NCBI RefSeq assembly: GCF_031846245.1
Contig: NZ_JAVRIC010000002.1
Location: 124,001 to 188,000, forward strand
Reading direction: 5' to 3'
DNA from: Banduia mediterranea
GTDB taxonomy: Bacteria; Pseudomonadota; Gammaproteobacteria; Nevskiales; Nevskiaceae
DNA length: 64,000 nt
Part shown: piece after piece, positions 16,230-24,971 of the stretch
Position numbering within the stretch: the first letter of the stretch is position 1
Layout of the letters: every line of letters starts with the position of its first letter
Position numbers and translations under genes: made by a program
The notes under the pieces: model-generated
Told to the model about the DNA's origin: nothing
The model's database searches: none
The model's input: only the letters and a program-made list of their open reading frames with translations

Positions 16230-17150
16230 TCAGACCGGATCCCAGGAGAACACTTCGCCGGAGGTTTCGAGCGGGTAGAAATTGGACTTGAGCGCCGGCA
16301 GCGCGTGCTCGGCGATGGTCTGCGGCGTCCAGCCCTCGCCGCGGTGGATGCCGCGCAGCGGCCGTGGCTGGCTCATCAGGAAGATCTCGTTGGCGCGCAC
16401 CGCGAAGATCTGCCCGCTGACCTCGTGCGCGGCGTCGCTGGCCAGGAACACCGCCATCGGCGCGATCTTTCCGGCCTCCATTTTCTTGAGCTTCTCCACG
16501 CGCGCCTGCTGCTGCGGGGTCTCGGTGGGAATCGAGCCGATCATGCGGCTCCAGGCGAACGGCGAGATGCAGTTGGAGCGCACGTTGTAGCGCTTCATGT
16601 CCATCGCGATCTGTTTGGACAGCGAGGCGATGCCGAGCTTGGCCGCACCGTAGTTGGCCTGGCCGTAGTTGCCGATCAGACCCGAGGTCGAGGTCATGTG
16701 CACGTAGGCGCCCGAGCTCTGCGTCTTGAAATGCGGCGCAGCGGCGCGCGATACGTAGAAGCTGCCGTTGAGGTGCACGTCAATCACGGCGCGCCACTCG
16801 TCGACGCTCATGTTGAAGAAGAAGCGGTCACGCAGGATGCCGGCGTTGTTGACCACGGCATCGATGCGCCCGAAGCTGTCCATCGCGCACTGCACGATGC
16901 GACCCGCCGCCACCCAGTCCGACACGCTGTCGTAGCTGGCGACCGCGCGGCCGCCGCGGCTCTCGATCTCGCGCACCACTTCTGCAGCGGGCGTTTCACC
17001 GGATTCGCCGCCGTCCACCGACACGCCGAGGTCGTTGACGACCACGGCCGCGCCCTCGGCCGCCATCAGCAGGGCCATGTCGCGGCCGATGCCGCGGCCG
17101 GCGCCGGTGACAATCGCCACCTTGCCTTCCATCATTTTCTCAGTGCTCAT
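16230..17150 (-). CDS. SDR dehydrogenase, MFE-2-type (3R)-hydroxyacyl-CoA dehydrogenase-like
   Basis: 306 residues. Rossmann motif TGAGRGIG, NNAG in VVNNAGILRDRFFF, and catalytic Tyr/Lys in YGQANYGAAKLG. The VVNDLG element after the first helix is typical of the dehydrogenase domain of peroxisomal multifunctional enzyme 2. Start ATG 17150 is preferred to the TTG one codon earlier; GGAGAGCATTTTG precedes it. Partner of the MaoC hydratase 10 bases downstream. The C-terminal 60 residues after the SDR core are longer than in minimal SDRs. Confidence 0.86.
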   Translation of the reverse strand: MSTEKMMEGKVAIVTGAGRGIGRDMALLMAAEGAAVVVNDLGVSVDGGESGETPAAEVVREIESRGGRAVASYDSVSDWVAAGRIVQCAMDSFGRIDAVVNNAGILRDRFFFNMSVDEWRAVIDVHLNGSFYVSRAAAPHFKTQSSGAYVHMTSTSGLIGNYGQANYGAAKLGIASLSKQIAMDMKRYNVRSNCISPFAWSRMIGSIPTETPQQQARVEKLKKMEAGKIAPMAVFLASDAAHEVSGQIFAVRANEIFLMSQPRPLRGIHRGEGWTPQTIAEHALPALKSNFYPLETSGEVFSWDPV

Positions 17151-17171
17151 CAAAATGCTCTCCTTGGAGGC

Positions 17172-18323
17172 TCACAGGGTGGCGGCGGTGCCCAGCACCG
17201 CCGTGATCTGGCTCGACAGCACGCCGCCGTTGCCGTGGGCCACGGCCAGCTCGGCGCCACGAATCTGGCGCTCGCCGCACTCACCGCGCAGCTGGCGTAC
17301 CGCTTCGACGACGGTGAAGATGCCGTACATGCCCGGGTGGCAGCAGGACAGGCCGCCGCCGTTGGTGTTGACCGGCAGGCGCCCGCCCGGCGCGATAGCG
17401 CCGCCGCGGACGAAAGCTCCGCCCTCGCCCTTGGCGCAGAAGCCGAGGTCTTCGAGAAACAGAATGGTATTGATGGTGAACGCGTCGTAGAGCTCGACCA
17501 CGTCGACGTCCGCCGGCTTGACGCCGGCCATGGCGAACGCGCGCGGGCCGGACTCGGCGGCGGCGGTGGTGCTCAGATCGGGCAGGCAGGCGATCTGGCG
17601 GTGCCAGGTCGCTGCGGCGCAGCCCAGCACGTGGACCGGCGCCTTCGGAAAGTCGCGTGCGCGCTCGGCCCGCACCAGGATCACGGCACCGCCGCCGTCG
17701 GTGACCAGACAGCAGTCGAGCACCGACAGCGGGTCGGACACCATGCGCGCCGCCAGCACTTCGTCGATCGTCAGCGCCTCGCGCCGCAGCGCCTCGGGGT
17801 TGAGCTGCGCCCAGCGCCGCGCCGCGACCGCGACTTCCGCCAGGTCCTCGCGCCGGGTGCCGTATTCGTGCATGTGTCGCGCCGCGGCCAGCGCGTAGCT
17901 GGAGACCGGATAGCGCGGCTGGTACGGCGCCTCGTACGGCTGCTCCTCGCTCATCGACTTGAGCTTGCCCAGGCCGCTGCCCTGGTTGCTGCCGTAGCAG
18001 ATCAGCGCCACGTCGCACAGCCCGGCGTCCAGCGCCAGCGCCGCGTTGAGCAGATGGCCGACGAAGGACGAGCCGCCGACCATCGTGGAGTCGACGAACT
18101 TCGGTCGCAGGCCCAGGTACTCCGGAACCGAGAGCCCGGCGAGAAAGTGGTAGGACGAACCGGTGAACACGCCGTCCACGTCGCCCAGACGCAGTCCTGC
18201 GTCGGCCAGCGCACGGTGCACGGCCTCGCCCAGAATCTCGAGCGCAGTGCGACCCGGCGTCATTGGCACGCCGCCCAGCCCCACGCCGACGATGGCCGCC
18301 GAACCGCGCAGCTTATGCGTCAT
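17172..18323 (-). CDS. Thiolase-superfamily (lipid-transfer type) protein without active-site cysteines
   Basis: 383 residues with the thiolase fold of the SCP2/Ltp branch. Position 81-90 reads MVGGSSFVGH, where a Claisen thiolase would carry its acyl-accepting Cys; the second Cys position near the C-terminus reads HGNGG (residues 363-367). The conserved His329 within NTNGGGLSCCHPGMYG is kept. Loss of both cysteines with retention of the His is a feature of steroid side-chain aldolases such as mycobacterial Ltp2, which need a DUF35 partner; that partner is encoded directly upstream with an 11-base overlap. I infer carbon-carbon cleavage by retro-aldol chemistry, but the family is poorly characterised. 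Confidence 0.8.
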   Translation of the reverse strand: MTHKLRGSAAIVGVGLGGVPMTPGRTALEILGEAVHRALADAGLRLGDVDGVFTGSSYHFLAGLSVPEYLGLRPKFVDSTMVGGSSFVGHLLNAALALDAGLCDVALICYGSNQGSGLGKLKSMSEEQPYEAPYQPRYPVSSYALAAARHMHEYGTRREDLAEVAVAARRWAQLNPEALRREALTIDEVLAARMVSDPLSVLDCCLVTDGGGAVILVRAERARDFPKAPVHVLGCAAATWHRQIACLPDLSTTAAAESGPRAFAMAGVKPADVDVVELYDAFTINTILFLEDLGFCAKGEGGAFVRGGAIAPGGRLPVNTNGGGLSCCHPGMYGIFTVVEAVRQLRGECGERQIRGAELAVAHGNGGVLSSQITAVLGTAATL

Positions 18324-18723
18324 GGCTACCTCCAGCTGCTGCCTCGGGGCGGAAAACGAGCACCGCGTGGCCGTCGCTTCGGAGAATCCCGGCGCACACG
18401 CGCATGCCGATGCGCACCGCGTCCGGCGCGATGCCCTCGACGCGGCTCATCAGCTGCGGGCCTTCGTCGAGCGCGATGATCGAGACGTTGTAATCGCCGC
18501 CCTGCTTGGCCCGGCGCCGCACCGTGGTAGTCGAATAGACCGTGGCGCCGCCGCTGGGCGCGACCCAGGACAGCGCAGCGGCGCCGCAATGCGGGCACAG
18601 CACGCGCGGCATGAATACGTGCCGGCCGCAGGCGTCGCAGCGCTGGATCTCGAAGCGGCCCTGCGCCAGGCGCTCGGCGAACAGGGCATCAGGGCCGGGT
18701 CCGGTGAAAAGGACGTCGTTCAT
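18313..18723 (-). CDS. DUF35-type zinc-ribbon/OB-fold protein, thiolase partner
   Basis: 136 residues. Zinc ribbon ligands Cys29, Cys32, Cys43 and Cys46 (CDAC and CPHC) are followed by an OB-fold with TVYSTTTVRR. Such proteins form complexes with thiolase-like enzymes and bind the CoA end of the substrate. The gene overlaps the thiolase-like gene by 11 bases, so the two products are probably made in a fixed ratio and work as one complex. Confidence 0.88.
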   Translation of the reverse strand: MNDVLFTGPGPDALFAERLAQGRFEIQRCDACGRHVFMPRVLCPHCGAAALSWVAPSGGATVYSTTTVRRRAKQGGDYNVSIIALDEGPQLMSRVEGIAPDAVRIGMRVCAGILRSDGHAVLVFRPEAAAGGSHDA

Positions 18724-18736
18724 GGGGCGGGTTCGT

Positions 18737-19912
18737 TCAGGACTTCAGGCCGAGCAGCTGCGTGGCCAGGATATTGCGCTGGATTTCATTGGCACCGCCG
18801 TAGATCGTCGCCGGCCGCGAGTTGTAGTAGCTGGTCAGCCAGTCGAAGCTCTCGCCGTCGAGTTCGACGTCGCCGACCAGTCCGGCGGCGCTGCCGGCGG
18901 CTTCCAGCATCAGCTGGGCGATGCGCTGATAGTTCTCGGTGCCGATGATCTTGAGCATCGACACGTCCGGTCCCAGGGTTTCACCGCGGCGCACCTGGTC
19001 GGCGAAGCGCTCATAGAGCGCCATGTGATCGAGTAGATCGAGCTTGAGGCGGGCGTAGGCGTCCATGAACGCGGCGTCCGCCGTCAGACCGCGGTGCACG
19101 ATCAGCTCTTCCAGCCGCGCGATCGCGTACTGGCTCTGCTTGGGGCTGCCCAGGAAGATGCGCTCGAAACCCAGCAGCGCCTTGGCGATGGTCCAGCCGC
19201 GATTGAGCTCGCCGACGATGTTCTCGCGCGGCACGCGCACGTCGTGGAAGAAGCATTCGCAGAATTCCTCGTGCCCTGCGAGATTGCGGATCGGCCGGCG
19301 CTCGATACCCGGCGTGCTCATGTCCGCCAGCAGGAAGCTGATGCCCTCCTGCTTCTTGGCGCTCTTGTCGGTGCGCACCAGCAGGAAGATGTGGGTGGCA
19401 TCCTGCGCCAGCGTGGTCCAGGTCTTCTGGCCGTTGACCACGAAATGCTCGCCGTCGAGCACGGCCTCGGTGCGCAGGCTCGCCAGGTCGGAGCCGGCGT
19501 TGGGCTCCGAATAGCCCTGACACCAGATGTGCTCGCCGGACAGGATTTTCGGCAGGTAATACGCCTTCTGAGCTTCGCTGCCGTGCTGGATCAGCAAGGG
19601 ACCGACCATGGTGATACCCATGTCGGGCGCGCGCGCCACGCCGCGGCGCTCGCCCTCCTCGGTAAAGATCATCAGCTTGGCCGGCGACAGCCCCATGCCG
19701 CCGTACTCCACGGGCCAGGCCGGTGCCAGCCAGCCCTTCTTCGACAGCATCAGGTACCAGTCTCTGATCTGCGCCCAGCGCAGACGGGTCTTCGGATAGC
19801 GCAGATGTTCCGGGTACTGCTCGCGGAAGAATTGGCGCACCAGCAGACGAAAGTCCTCGTCGCTCAGTGCGTTCCAGTCTGTGGTGGCATTCATGTCTGT
19901 CGTGGCATTCAT
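18737..19912 (-). CDS. Acyl-CoA dehydrogenase (operon 2, ACAD-3, alpha-like subunit)
   Basis: 391 residues. Contains YSEPNAGSDLASL, VNGQKTWTTLAQDATH and C-terminal YGGANEIQRNI. It overlaps the preceding ACAD gene by four bases (ATGA), an arrangement seen for heteromeric alpha2beta2 dehydrogenases of steroid side-chain degradation, where the two subunits contribute different parts of one active site; heteromer formation here is inferred. The first 12 codons are a duplicated 18-base block (MNATTD twice), so a second possible start lies at 19894. No clear ribosome site precedes either, in keeping with coupling. Confidence 0.86.
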   Translation of the reverse strand: MNATTDMNATTDWNALSDEDFRLLVRQFFREQYPEHLRYPKTRLRWAQIRDWYLMLSKKGWLAPAWPVEYGGMGLSPAKLMIFTEEGERRGVARAPDMGITMVGPLLIQHGSEAQKAYYLPKILSGEHIWCQGYSEPNAGSDLASLRTEAVLDGEHFVVNGQKTWTTLAQDATHIFLLVRTDKSAKKQEGISFLLADMSTPGIERRPIRNLAGHEEFCECFFHDVRVPRENIVGELNRGWTIAKALLGFERIFLGSPKQSQYAIARLEELIVHRGLTADAAFMDAYARLKLDLLDHMALYERFADQVRRGETLGPDVSMLKIIGTENYQRIAQLMLEAAGSAAGLVGDVELDGESFDWLTSYYNSRPATIYGGANEIQRNILATQLLGLKS

Positions 19913-21054
19913 GATTCGGTGACGGATTGCAGAGGATTCAACGCCAGCCAGCGTTGACGGTGCAGGCGCGCGCCGCCCAGCCACGGCGCCAGTGCCAGGC
20001 TGCGATTCACGTACAGGCCGAGATCGTATTCGTCGGTCACGCCGATGCCGCCGTGCATCTGGATGGCCTCGCGCGCCGTGTGCATCGCGGCGTCGGCCGC
20101 GCGCGCCTTGGCGCGGCTGGCCAGGCTGGTGCGCCGTGCGGCGGGCGCCCCCGCGTCGAGCGCAGCGACCGCCTCCCTGACCGCGGCCTCGGTCAGCTCC
20201 TCCTGAAGCAGCAGGTCAACCTGCCGGTGCTGCAGCGCCTGGAAGCTGCCGATCGGTTTGCCGAACTGGACCCGCGTGCGCAGATACTCCAGCGTCATCG
20301 ACCGCATGCGGCGGATCAGTGCGAGCAACTCCACTGCGTTCATCACCAGCGTCTGGTCGAGCACGGCCGCCAGCCGGTCGGCGCCGAGCGGCATGGCCTC
20401 GTTCGCGCAAAGCCCATGGGCGCGCACGCGCGCCAGCGCCGTACCGTCGGCCTGCGGCTCCATCGACAGGTCCAGCCCCGCTGCCGACAGCGGCGCTTCG
20501 AACAGGACCGGACCGTTCTCGGTGCGCGCCACCAGCAGCCAGGTACTCGCACCGCTGCCCGGGCGCACGAATCGCGCTTCGCCCTCGACGATCCAGCCGT
20601 CCGCCGCGCGCCGTGCGCGGAAAGCCGGATACGCCGGGTCGAAACCGCCCTGCGTGTCCTGCCAGGCGCAAGCCGGCATCACGCTGCCATCGGCGATGCC
20701 GCTGAGCAGGGCATCACGCTGCGCGCCAGGAGCGGCTGCGTTCAGCAGTCCCGCCCCCAGAACGGCCACGGGCACAAAGGGCTCGGGCGCGAGCTGGGCC
20801 GACAATCCCTCCACAATCACGGCCGCCTCGGCGAAACCCAGACCGAAACCGCCCATCGACTCGGGAATCAACAGTCCGGTCCAGCCCTGTCCGGCCATCT
20901 CCGCCAGCATCGCCGCTTCAAACTCCGGATTCTCGCGCCGCAGCCGGCGCGCGCGCGCCAGTGGCAGACGCTTCGTCGCGAAGGCCTGGACACTGTCGGC
21001 CAGTAGGCGCAACTGGGCATCGCTGTCTGTATCGATCTCGACATTCGCCATCAT
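19909..21054 (-). CDS. Acyl-CoA dehydrogenase (operon 2, ACAD-4, beta-like subunit)
   Basis: 381 residues from ATG 21054 (a GTG at 21063 would add three). It has the ACAD fold with a weakly conserved N-terminal half and a clear C-terminal flavin-binding element IQMHGGIGVTDEYDLGLYVNR. The central TEP-type loop of normal ACADs is replaced by CAWQDTQGGFDPAYPAF, so this chain alone may be inactive. The stop overlaps the start of ACAD-3, supporting a heteromeric pair with that gene. Confidence 0.84.
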   Translation of the reverse strand: MMANVEIDTDSDAQLRLLADSVQAFATKRLPLARARRLRRENPEFEAAMLAEMAGQGWTGLLIPESMGGFGLGFAEAAVIVEGLSAQLAPEPFVPVAVLGAGLLNAAAPGAQRDALLSGIADGSVMPACAWQDTQGGFDPAYPAFRARRAADGWIVEGEARFVRPGSGASTWLLVARTENGPVLFEAPLSAAGLDLSMEPQADGTALARVRAHGLCANEAMPLGADRLAAVLDQTLVMNAVELLALIRRMRSMTLEYLRTRVQFGKPIGSFQALQHRQVDLLLQEELTEAAVREAVAALDAGAPAARRTSLASRAKARAADAAMHTAREAIQMHGGIGVTDEYDLGLYVNRSLALAPWLGGARLHRQRWLALNPLQSVTES

Positions 21055-21070
21055 GCTCGTCACTCGTCAG

Positions 21071-22237
21071 TCAGTAACTTTTCGGCAAGCCCAGCACCTT
21101 CTCGGCGATGTGGCTCAGGATCAGCTGCGGGCTGACCGGTGCGATTTTGAGGATCATCATTTCTCGCAGGTAGCGCTCGACGTGGTACTCGCGGGCATAG
21201 CCCATGCCGCCATGGGTGGCGACCGCGCGCGTGCAGGCGCGAAAGCCGGCCTCCGCAGCATGGAACTTGGCGGCGTTGGCGTCCGGCCCGCAGGGTTGAC
21301 CGCGGTCGTACTTCCAGGCCGCGCGGCGCGCCAGCAGCTCGGCGGCTTCCAGCTCGACCCAGCTTTCCGCCAGCGGGTGCTGGATCGCCTGGTTCTGGCC
21401 GATGGGGCGGTCGAACACGACCCGCTCACGGGCGTAGTCCGCGGCGCGCTGCAGGGCTGCCCGTCCCAGGCCCACCGCCTCCGAGGCAATCAGGATGCGC
21501 TCCGGATTGAGCCCGTGCAGGATGTACTCGAAGCCGCGCCCCTCCTCGCCGATGCGGTCTTCCTCGGCCACCGGCAGCCCGTCGATGGCCAGCTCGTTGG
21601 AGTCGACGCACTTGCGGCCCATCTTGTCGATCTCACGCACATCGACATGGCGGCGATCCAGCGGTGCATAAAAAAGCGTCATGCCGAGCGTCGGCTTGCT
21701 GCACTGCTCGATCGGCGTGGTGCGGGTGAGGATCAGGATGCGGTCGGCGACCTGGGCGGTGGATATCCAGATCTTGCGGCCGTACAGCCGATAACCACCC
21801 TTGACCCGCTCAGCGCGGGTCTTCAGGTGCGTGGTGTCGAGCCCCGCGTCCGGCTCGGTGACGCCAAAGCAGGCCTTTTGCTCGCCGCGCACCAGCGGCG
21901 GCAGGAAGCGCGCCTTCTGCTCCTCGCTGCCGAACATCACCACCGGCTGCAGGCCGAAGATGTTCATGTGGATGGCCGAGGCGCCCGACAGCCCGGCGCC
22001 GGACTCGGCAATGGTCTGCATCAGGATCGAGGCTTCGGTGATCCCCAGGCCGGAACCACCGTAAACCTGAGGAATGCACACGCCCAGCCAGCCGGCATCG
22101 GCCATCGCCCGATGAAAATCCAGGGGGAAACCACCGTGGCGATCCTTGTCAAGCCAGTAGCGGGCATCGAAACGGGCACAGAGCGCACGCACCGCGTCCT
22201 GGATGTTCCGATGCTGGTCGTCTGGCTGAAAGTCCAT
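21071..22237 (-). CDS. Acyl-CoA dehydrogenase (operon 2, ACAD-5, first gene)
   Basis: 388 residues; ATG 22237 is preceded by GGAG 7 bases away, whereas the long upstream extension of the frame has no homology. Motifs: TEPDAGLDTTHLKT, GRKIWISTAQ, THGGMGYAREYHVERYL. It is the first gene of the operon reading down to 10411 and lies 53 bases downstream of the CTAAC-N4-GTTNG operator at 22290. C-terminus resembles that of ACAD-1. Confidence 0.88.
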   Translation of the reverse strand: MDFQPDDQHRNIQDAVRALCARFDARYWLDKDRHGGFPLDFHRAMADAGWLGVCIPQVYGGSGLGITEASILMQTIAESGAGLSGASAIHMNIFGLQPVVMFGSEEQKARFLPPLVRGEQKACFGVTEPDAGLDTTHLKTRAERVKGGYRLYGRKIWISTAQVADRILILTRTTPIEQCSKPTLGMTLFYAPLDRRHVDVREIDKMGRKCVDSNELAIDGLPVAEEDRIGEEGRGFEYILHGLNPERILIASEAVGLGRAALQRAADYARERVVFDRPIGQNQAIQHPLAESWVELEAAELLARRAAWKYDRGQPCGPDANAAKFHAAEAGFRACTRAVATHGGMGYAREYHVERYLREMMILKIAPVSPQLILSHIAEKVLGLPKSY

Positions 22238-22289
22238 GCGGTGCTCCAGGGGGTCGGGTGCCTGCCGGCCGCCGATCTTCGATTCGTGT

Positions 22290-22303
22290 CTAACAAACGT
22301 TCG
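22290..22303. promoter_or_regulatory. CTAAC-N4-GTTNG operator-like site A
   Basis: CTAAC-AAAC-GTTCG, a near-symmetric inverted repeat 53 bases before the first codon of the 12-gene operon. Same pattern as sites at 26033, 31845 and 36951. Looks like a TetR-family operator; the half-site resembles that of fatty-acid-responsive PsrA-type repressors. Confidence 0.55.
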
Positions 22304-22409
22304 AGAGTCTACCCGACCGGCGGTGACCGCCGCAATGCTTGCGGGCACCCACGGCCCGCAGCGATGAAAATGAAGGAGGCGCGAACTGGCCCGCGTGCGC
22401 GGGGCTTGC

Positions 22410-23231
22410 CTACCGGCCGGTTCTTGTGGTCCGACCGGCCGCGCGCCGCCGAGCCGGCGAGGCACCGGTGGACGAGGAGCGCTCGGCCCCGTCCGGCACT
22501 TCCGTCCAGCGGATCAGGGAAATGTGTCCGTTGTCGTCCTCCGCCAGCGCCGTGCAGCTCTCCACCCAGTCCCCGCAGTTGTGGTACTGAATCCCGTGAA
22601 GCTCGCGGATCTCGGCATGATGGATATGCCCGCAGATGATGCCGTCGAAACCCCGCTGCCGGCAGGCGCGGGCAACCGCATGCTCGAACTCGGAAACAAA
22701 GTTCACGGCGCGCTTGGCTTGGTGCTTCGCATAGGCCGAAAGCGACCAATAGGGCATGCCGTAGCGCGCCCGGGCGAGGTTGATCCATTTGTTCGCCCGC
22801 ATCAGGAACTGGTAGGCGGAATCGCCCGCAATGGCCAGCCGCCGGTAGTGGCGCGTGATCATGTCGAACTCGTCGCCGTGGAGCACCAGCAGGCGCCGCC
22901 CGTCGGCAGTGTGATGAATCCCTTCGGTCGCGATGCTGATGTTGCCGAACCGCATGGCGTGATCAAGGTATCGACGGAGAAACTCGTCGTGGTTGCCAGC
23001 AATGTAGTACACCGCCGTGCCCTGTTCCGATTTCGACAGAATCCGGCGCACGACATTGGCGTGCGACTGCGGCCAGTACCAATCGGAACGCAGCCTCCAG
23101 CCATCGATGATGTCGCCGACCAGATACAGCCGCTCGCAGTCGTGGTGGACGAGAAACTCGTTCAGCCGGTCGGCCTGGCAGGCCGCGCGACCCAGATGAA
23201 CGTCCGAAATCCAGATGCTGCGGTAGTACAT
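22410..23231 (-). CDS. LpxH-like metallophosphatase (UDP-2,3-diacylglucosamine hydrolase family)
   Basis: 273 residues with all five calcineurin-type motifs: SDVHLG near the start, GDIIDGW, GNHDE, HGDEFD and GHIHHAE. These bind two metal ions. The family (COG2908) includes lipid A pathway hydrolases; whether this one acts on UDP-diacylglucosamine or another nucleotide-lipid is open. Start ATG 23231 (AAGGTG upstream) is preferred to a longer frame. The last 25 residues are Arg/Ser-rich and unconserved. It may be unrelated to the catabolic neighbours. Confidence 0.82.
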   Translation of the reverse strand: MYYRSIWISDVHLGRAACQADRLNEFLVHHDCERLYLVGDIIDGWRLRSDWYWPQSHANVVRRILSKSEQGTAVYYIAGNHDEFLRRYLDHAMRFGNISIATEGIHHTADGRRLLVLHGDEFDMITRHYRRLAIAGDSAYQFLMRANKWINLARARYGMPYWSLSAYAKHQAKRAVNFVSEFEHAVARACRQRGFDGIICGHIHHAEIRELHGIQYHNCGDWVESCTALAEDDNGHISLIRWTEVPDGAERSSSTGASPARRRAAGRTTRTGR

Positions 23232-23376
23232 GGTCACCTTTGCTTCTGTTTGGCATTGTCGCAGCATCAGAGTGAAGCAAGAGGCAAACCAACTGACGGA
23301 AGCAGGTGGAGGAACGCCACGGGTAGTCAGACCTGATCGCCCCCCCCGACCAGACCGATGGCGATCACATTATCCG

Positions 23377-24174
23377 TTATCCGCCACCGCCACCGGCCAA
23401 TGCGTGCTCACGGGCCTCGTCCTCTGCACGCGTCCACAGCTCGCGGGCAATGGGCGTATGCATTTCTTCCATGATATGCCCTACCAGTCCGACCGCTCGG
23501 GCAAACACACCGATGCCGCGGCAGGCGCGCCAGGGGATGCGCAGTTCGGAGCAGCAAGCACCGATCGCGCCGGTGGCGTTGATCGGCAGCACCTTGCCAT
23601 AGACCTCTGCGGCCTCTGCGGCGACAGACTGCATCAGCGCAATGTACGGGCCATCGAAGCCATTCTCCGCTGCCAGAGCGAACAGCCGTGGCGTCCGCGG
23701 GTCGATCGGCTTGTGCAGGGGGTGCCCGATCCCGGGGATGAGAGCCCCTCGCCTATGCCAGTCGGCGACGATGCGCGCGGCCAGCGCCCGCAGATCGCCC
23801 GGCGGCCGATGCGGATCCGGAATCGCCTCCTGCAGCAGGCGCGCCGAATCCTCGGTGGTGCCGACGAACACCGAACCCAGACCGCTCAGCCCTGCGGCCA
23901 CGGCGGCCTGAATCGATTCCGGCGCGCCGGTGAACGTCAGGCGTGCGGACAGGGCGCTGGGCGTGAGCCCGTGCTCGACGAGCGTCACCGCCAGGGCATT
24001 GAACAGGACTGATTCCCCGGAGGTCGGCATCCGCCCCATCATCTCGAGAAAAGCCATGTCGCCGAGGTTGATCCGGCCCAGCAGCTCGCCAGGCAGATCG
24101 TGACCGCGCACGACGATGCGGTCGGGTGTCGAATAACCCATTTCGGTAACGATGGCCCTGCGCTTGCGACTCAT
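23377..24174 (-). CDS. Citrate-synthase-fold protein (citryl-CoA lyase-like)
   Basis: 265 residues, about two thirds of a citrate synthase. GIGHPLHKPIDPR (His151, Asp158) corresponds to the GHRVYxxxDPR helix of citrate synthases. The catalytic Asp of their NVDFYSG motif is replaced: here NATGAIG (residues 199-205). It resembles proteins annotated as citryl-CoA lyases, for which I know of little biochemistry. A C-C bond cleavage or condensation on a CoA thioester is likely, but the substrate is unknown. ATG 24174 is used (GGAG 10 bases upstream). Last gene of a three-gene operon. Confidence 0.75.
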   Translation of the reverse strand: MSRKRRAIVTEMGYSTPDRIVVRGHDLPGELLGRINLGDMAFLEMMGRMPTSGESVLFNALAVTLVEHGLTPSALSARLTFTGAPESIQAAVAAGLSGLGSVFVGTTEDSARLLQEAIPDPHRPPGDLRALAARIVADWHRRGALIPGIGHPLHKPIDPRTPRLFALAAENGFDGPYIALMQSVAAEAAEVYGKVLPINATGAIGACCSELRIPWRACRGIGVFARAVGLVGHIMEEMHTPIARELWTRAEDEAREHALAGGGGG

Positions 24175-24206
24175 GCTGGTTTTTCTCCGGGACGGGGTGG
24201 TAGAAC

Positions 24207-24971
24207 TCAACGCTCGAACTGCGGTTTGCGTTTCTCGCGGAACGCGTTCACGCCTTCCCGGGCATCGGGCGTGAGGAACAGGAAGGGGAAGGCATCCCGG
24301 GCGGTGCGCAGATCGTCTCCACCCAGGCCCCGGTTAAAGAAAGACTTGGCCATGCGCACCGCCAGCGCCGGCTTGGCTGCGAGCTTTTCGGCCAGCGCCA
24401 ACGCCTCGGCCAGCAGGCGCTCGTGCGGCACCGCGCGCAGGGCGATGCCCAGGCGCACCGCTTCCTCGGCGCCGAGCGGCTCGCCGAGCATCGACATTTC
24501 CTTGGCCTTGGTCCGCCCCACGATCTCTGCAAGGCGGACGATCGCGAACCCTGGCAGCAGACCCAGCTGGATTTCCGGAACACCGAACCTTGCCCGCTCG
24601 GACGCCAGGATGAAATCACAAGCAATCGCCAGTTCGAAGCCTCCACCCAGGGCAAGCCCATTGACCGCTGCGACCAAAGGCTTGCTGCAGCGTTCCGGCA
24701 AGGCGAGAAAGTCAATAATCCCGTCGATGAACTGCTTGGCAGCAGCCGGCTCAAACTCCAGAGCCGAGATGTCGGCACCGGCGCAAAAGGCTTTGTCGCC
24801 ACTGCCTGTGATGACGCCGGCGCGGATCTGCGCATCGGCCTCAATGCGAGCCAGGCACTCGCTCAGACCCTGTCGGATGCCGCCGGAAAGCGCGTTGAGC
24901 TTGCCGGGTTCATCCAGGGTGACGAGTGCGACGGAACCGCGCTTTTCAAACTCGACGCTTCCGAATCTCAT
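24207..24971 (-). CDS. Enoyl-CoA hydratase (canonical crotonase)
   Basis: 254 residues. Both catalytic glutamates are present, in LGGGFELAIACD and VPEIQLGLLPG, and the oxyanion-hole segment is KAFCAGADISAL. It should hydrate trans-2-enoyl-CoA to (3S)-hydroxyacyl-CoA. ATG 24971 overlaps the stop of the alpha/beta hydrolase gene by four bases; the longer upstream frame is that gene's shadow. Thirty-two bases separate it from the citrate-synthase-like gene. Confidence 0.9.
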   Translation of the reverse strand: MRFGSVEFEKRGSVALVTLDEPGKLNALSGGIRQGLSECLARIEADAQIRAGVITGSGDKAFCAGADISALEFEPAAAKQFIDGIIDFLALPERCSKPLVAAVNGLALGGGFELAIACDFILASERARFGVPEIQLGLLPGFAIVRLAEIVGRTKAKEMSMLGEPLGAEEAVRLGIALRAVPHERLLAEALALAEKLAAKPALAVRMAKSFFNRGLGGDDLRTARDAFPFLFLTPDAREGVNAFREKRKPQFER

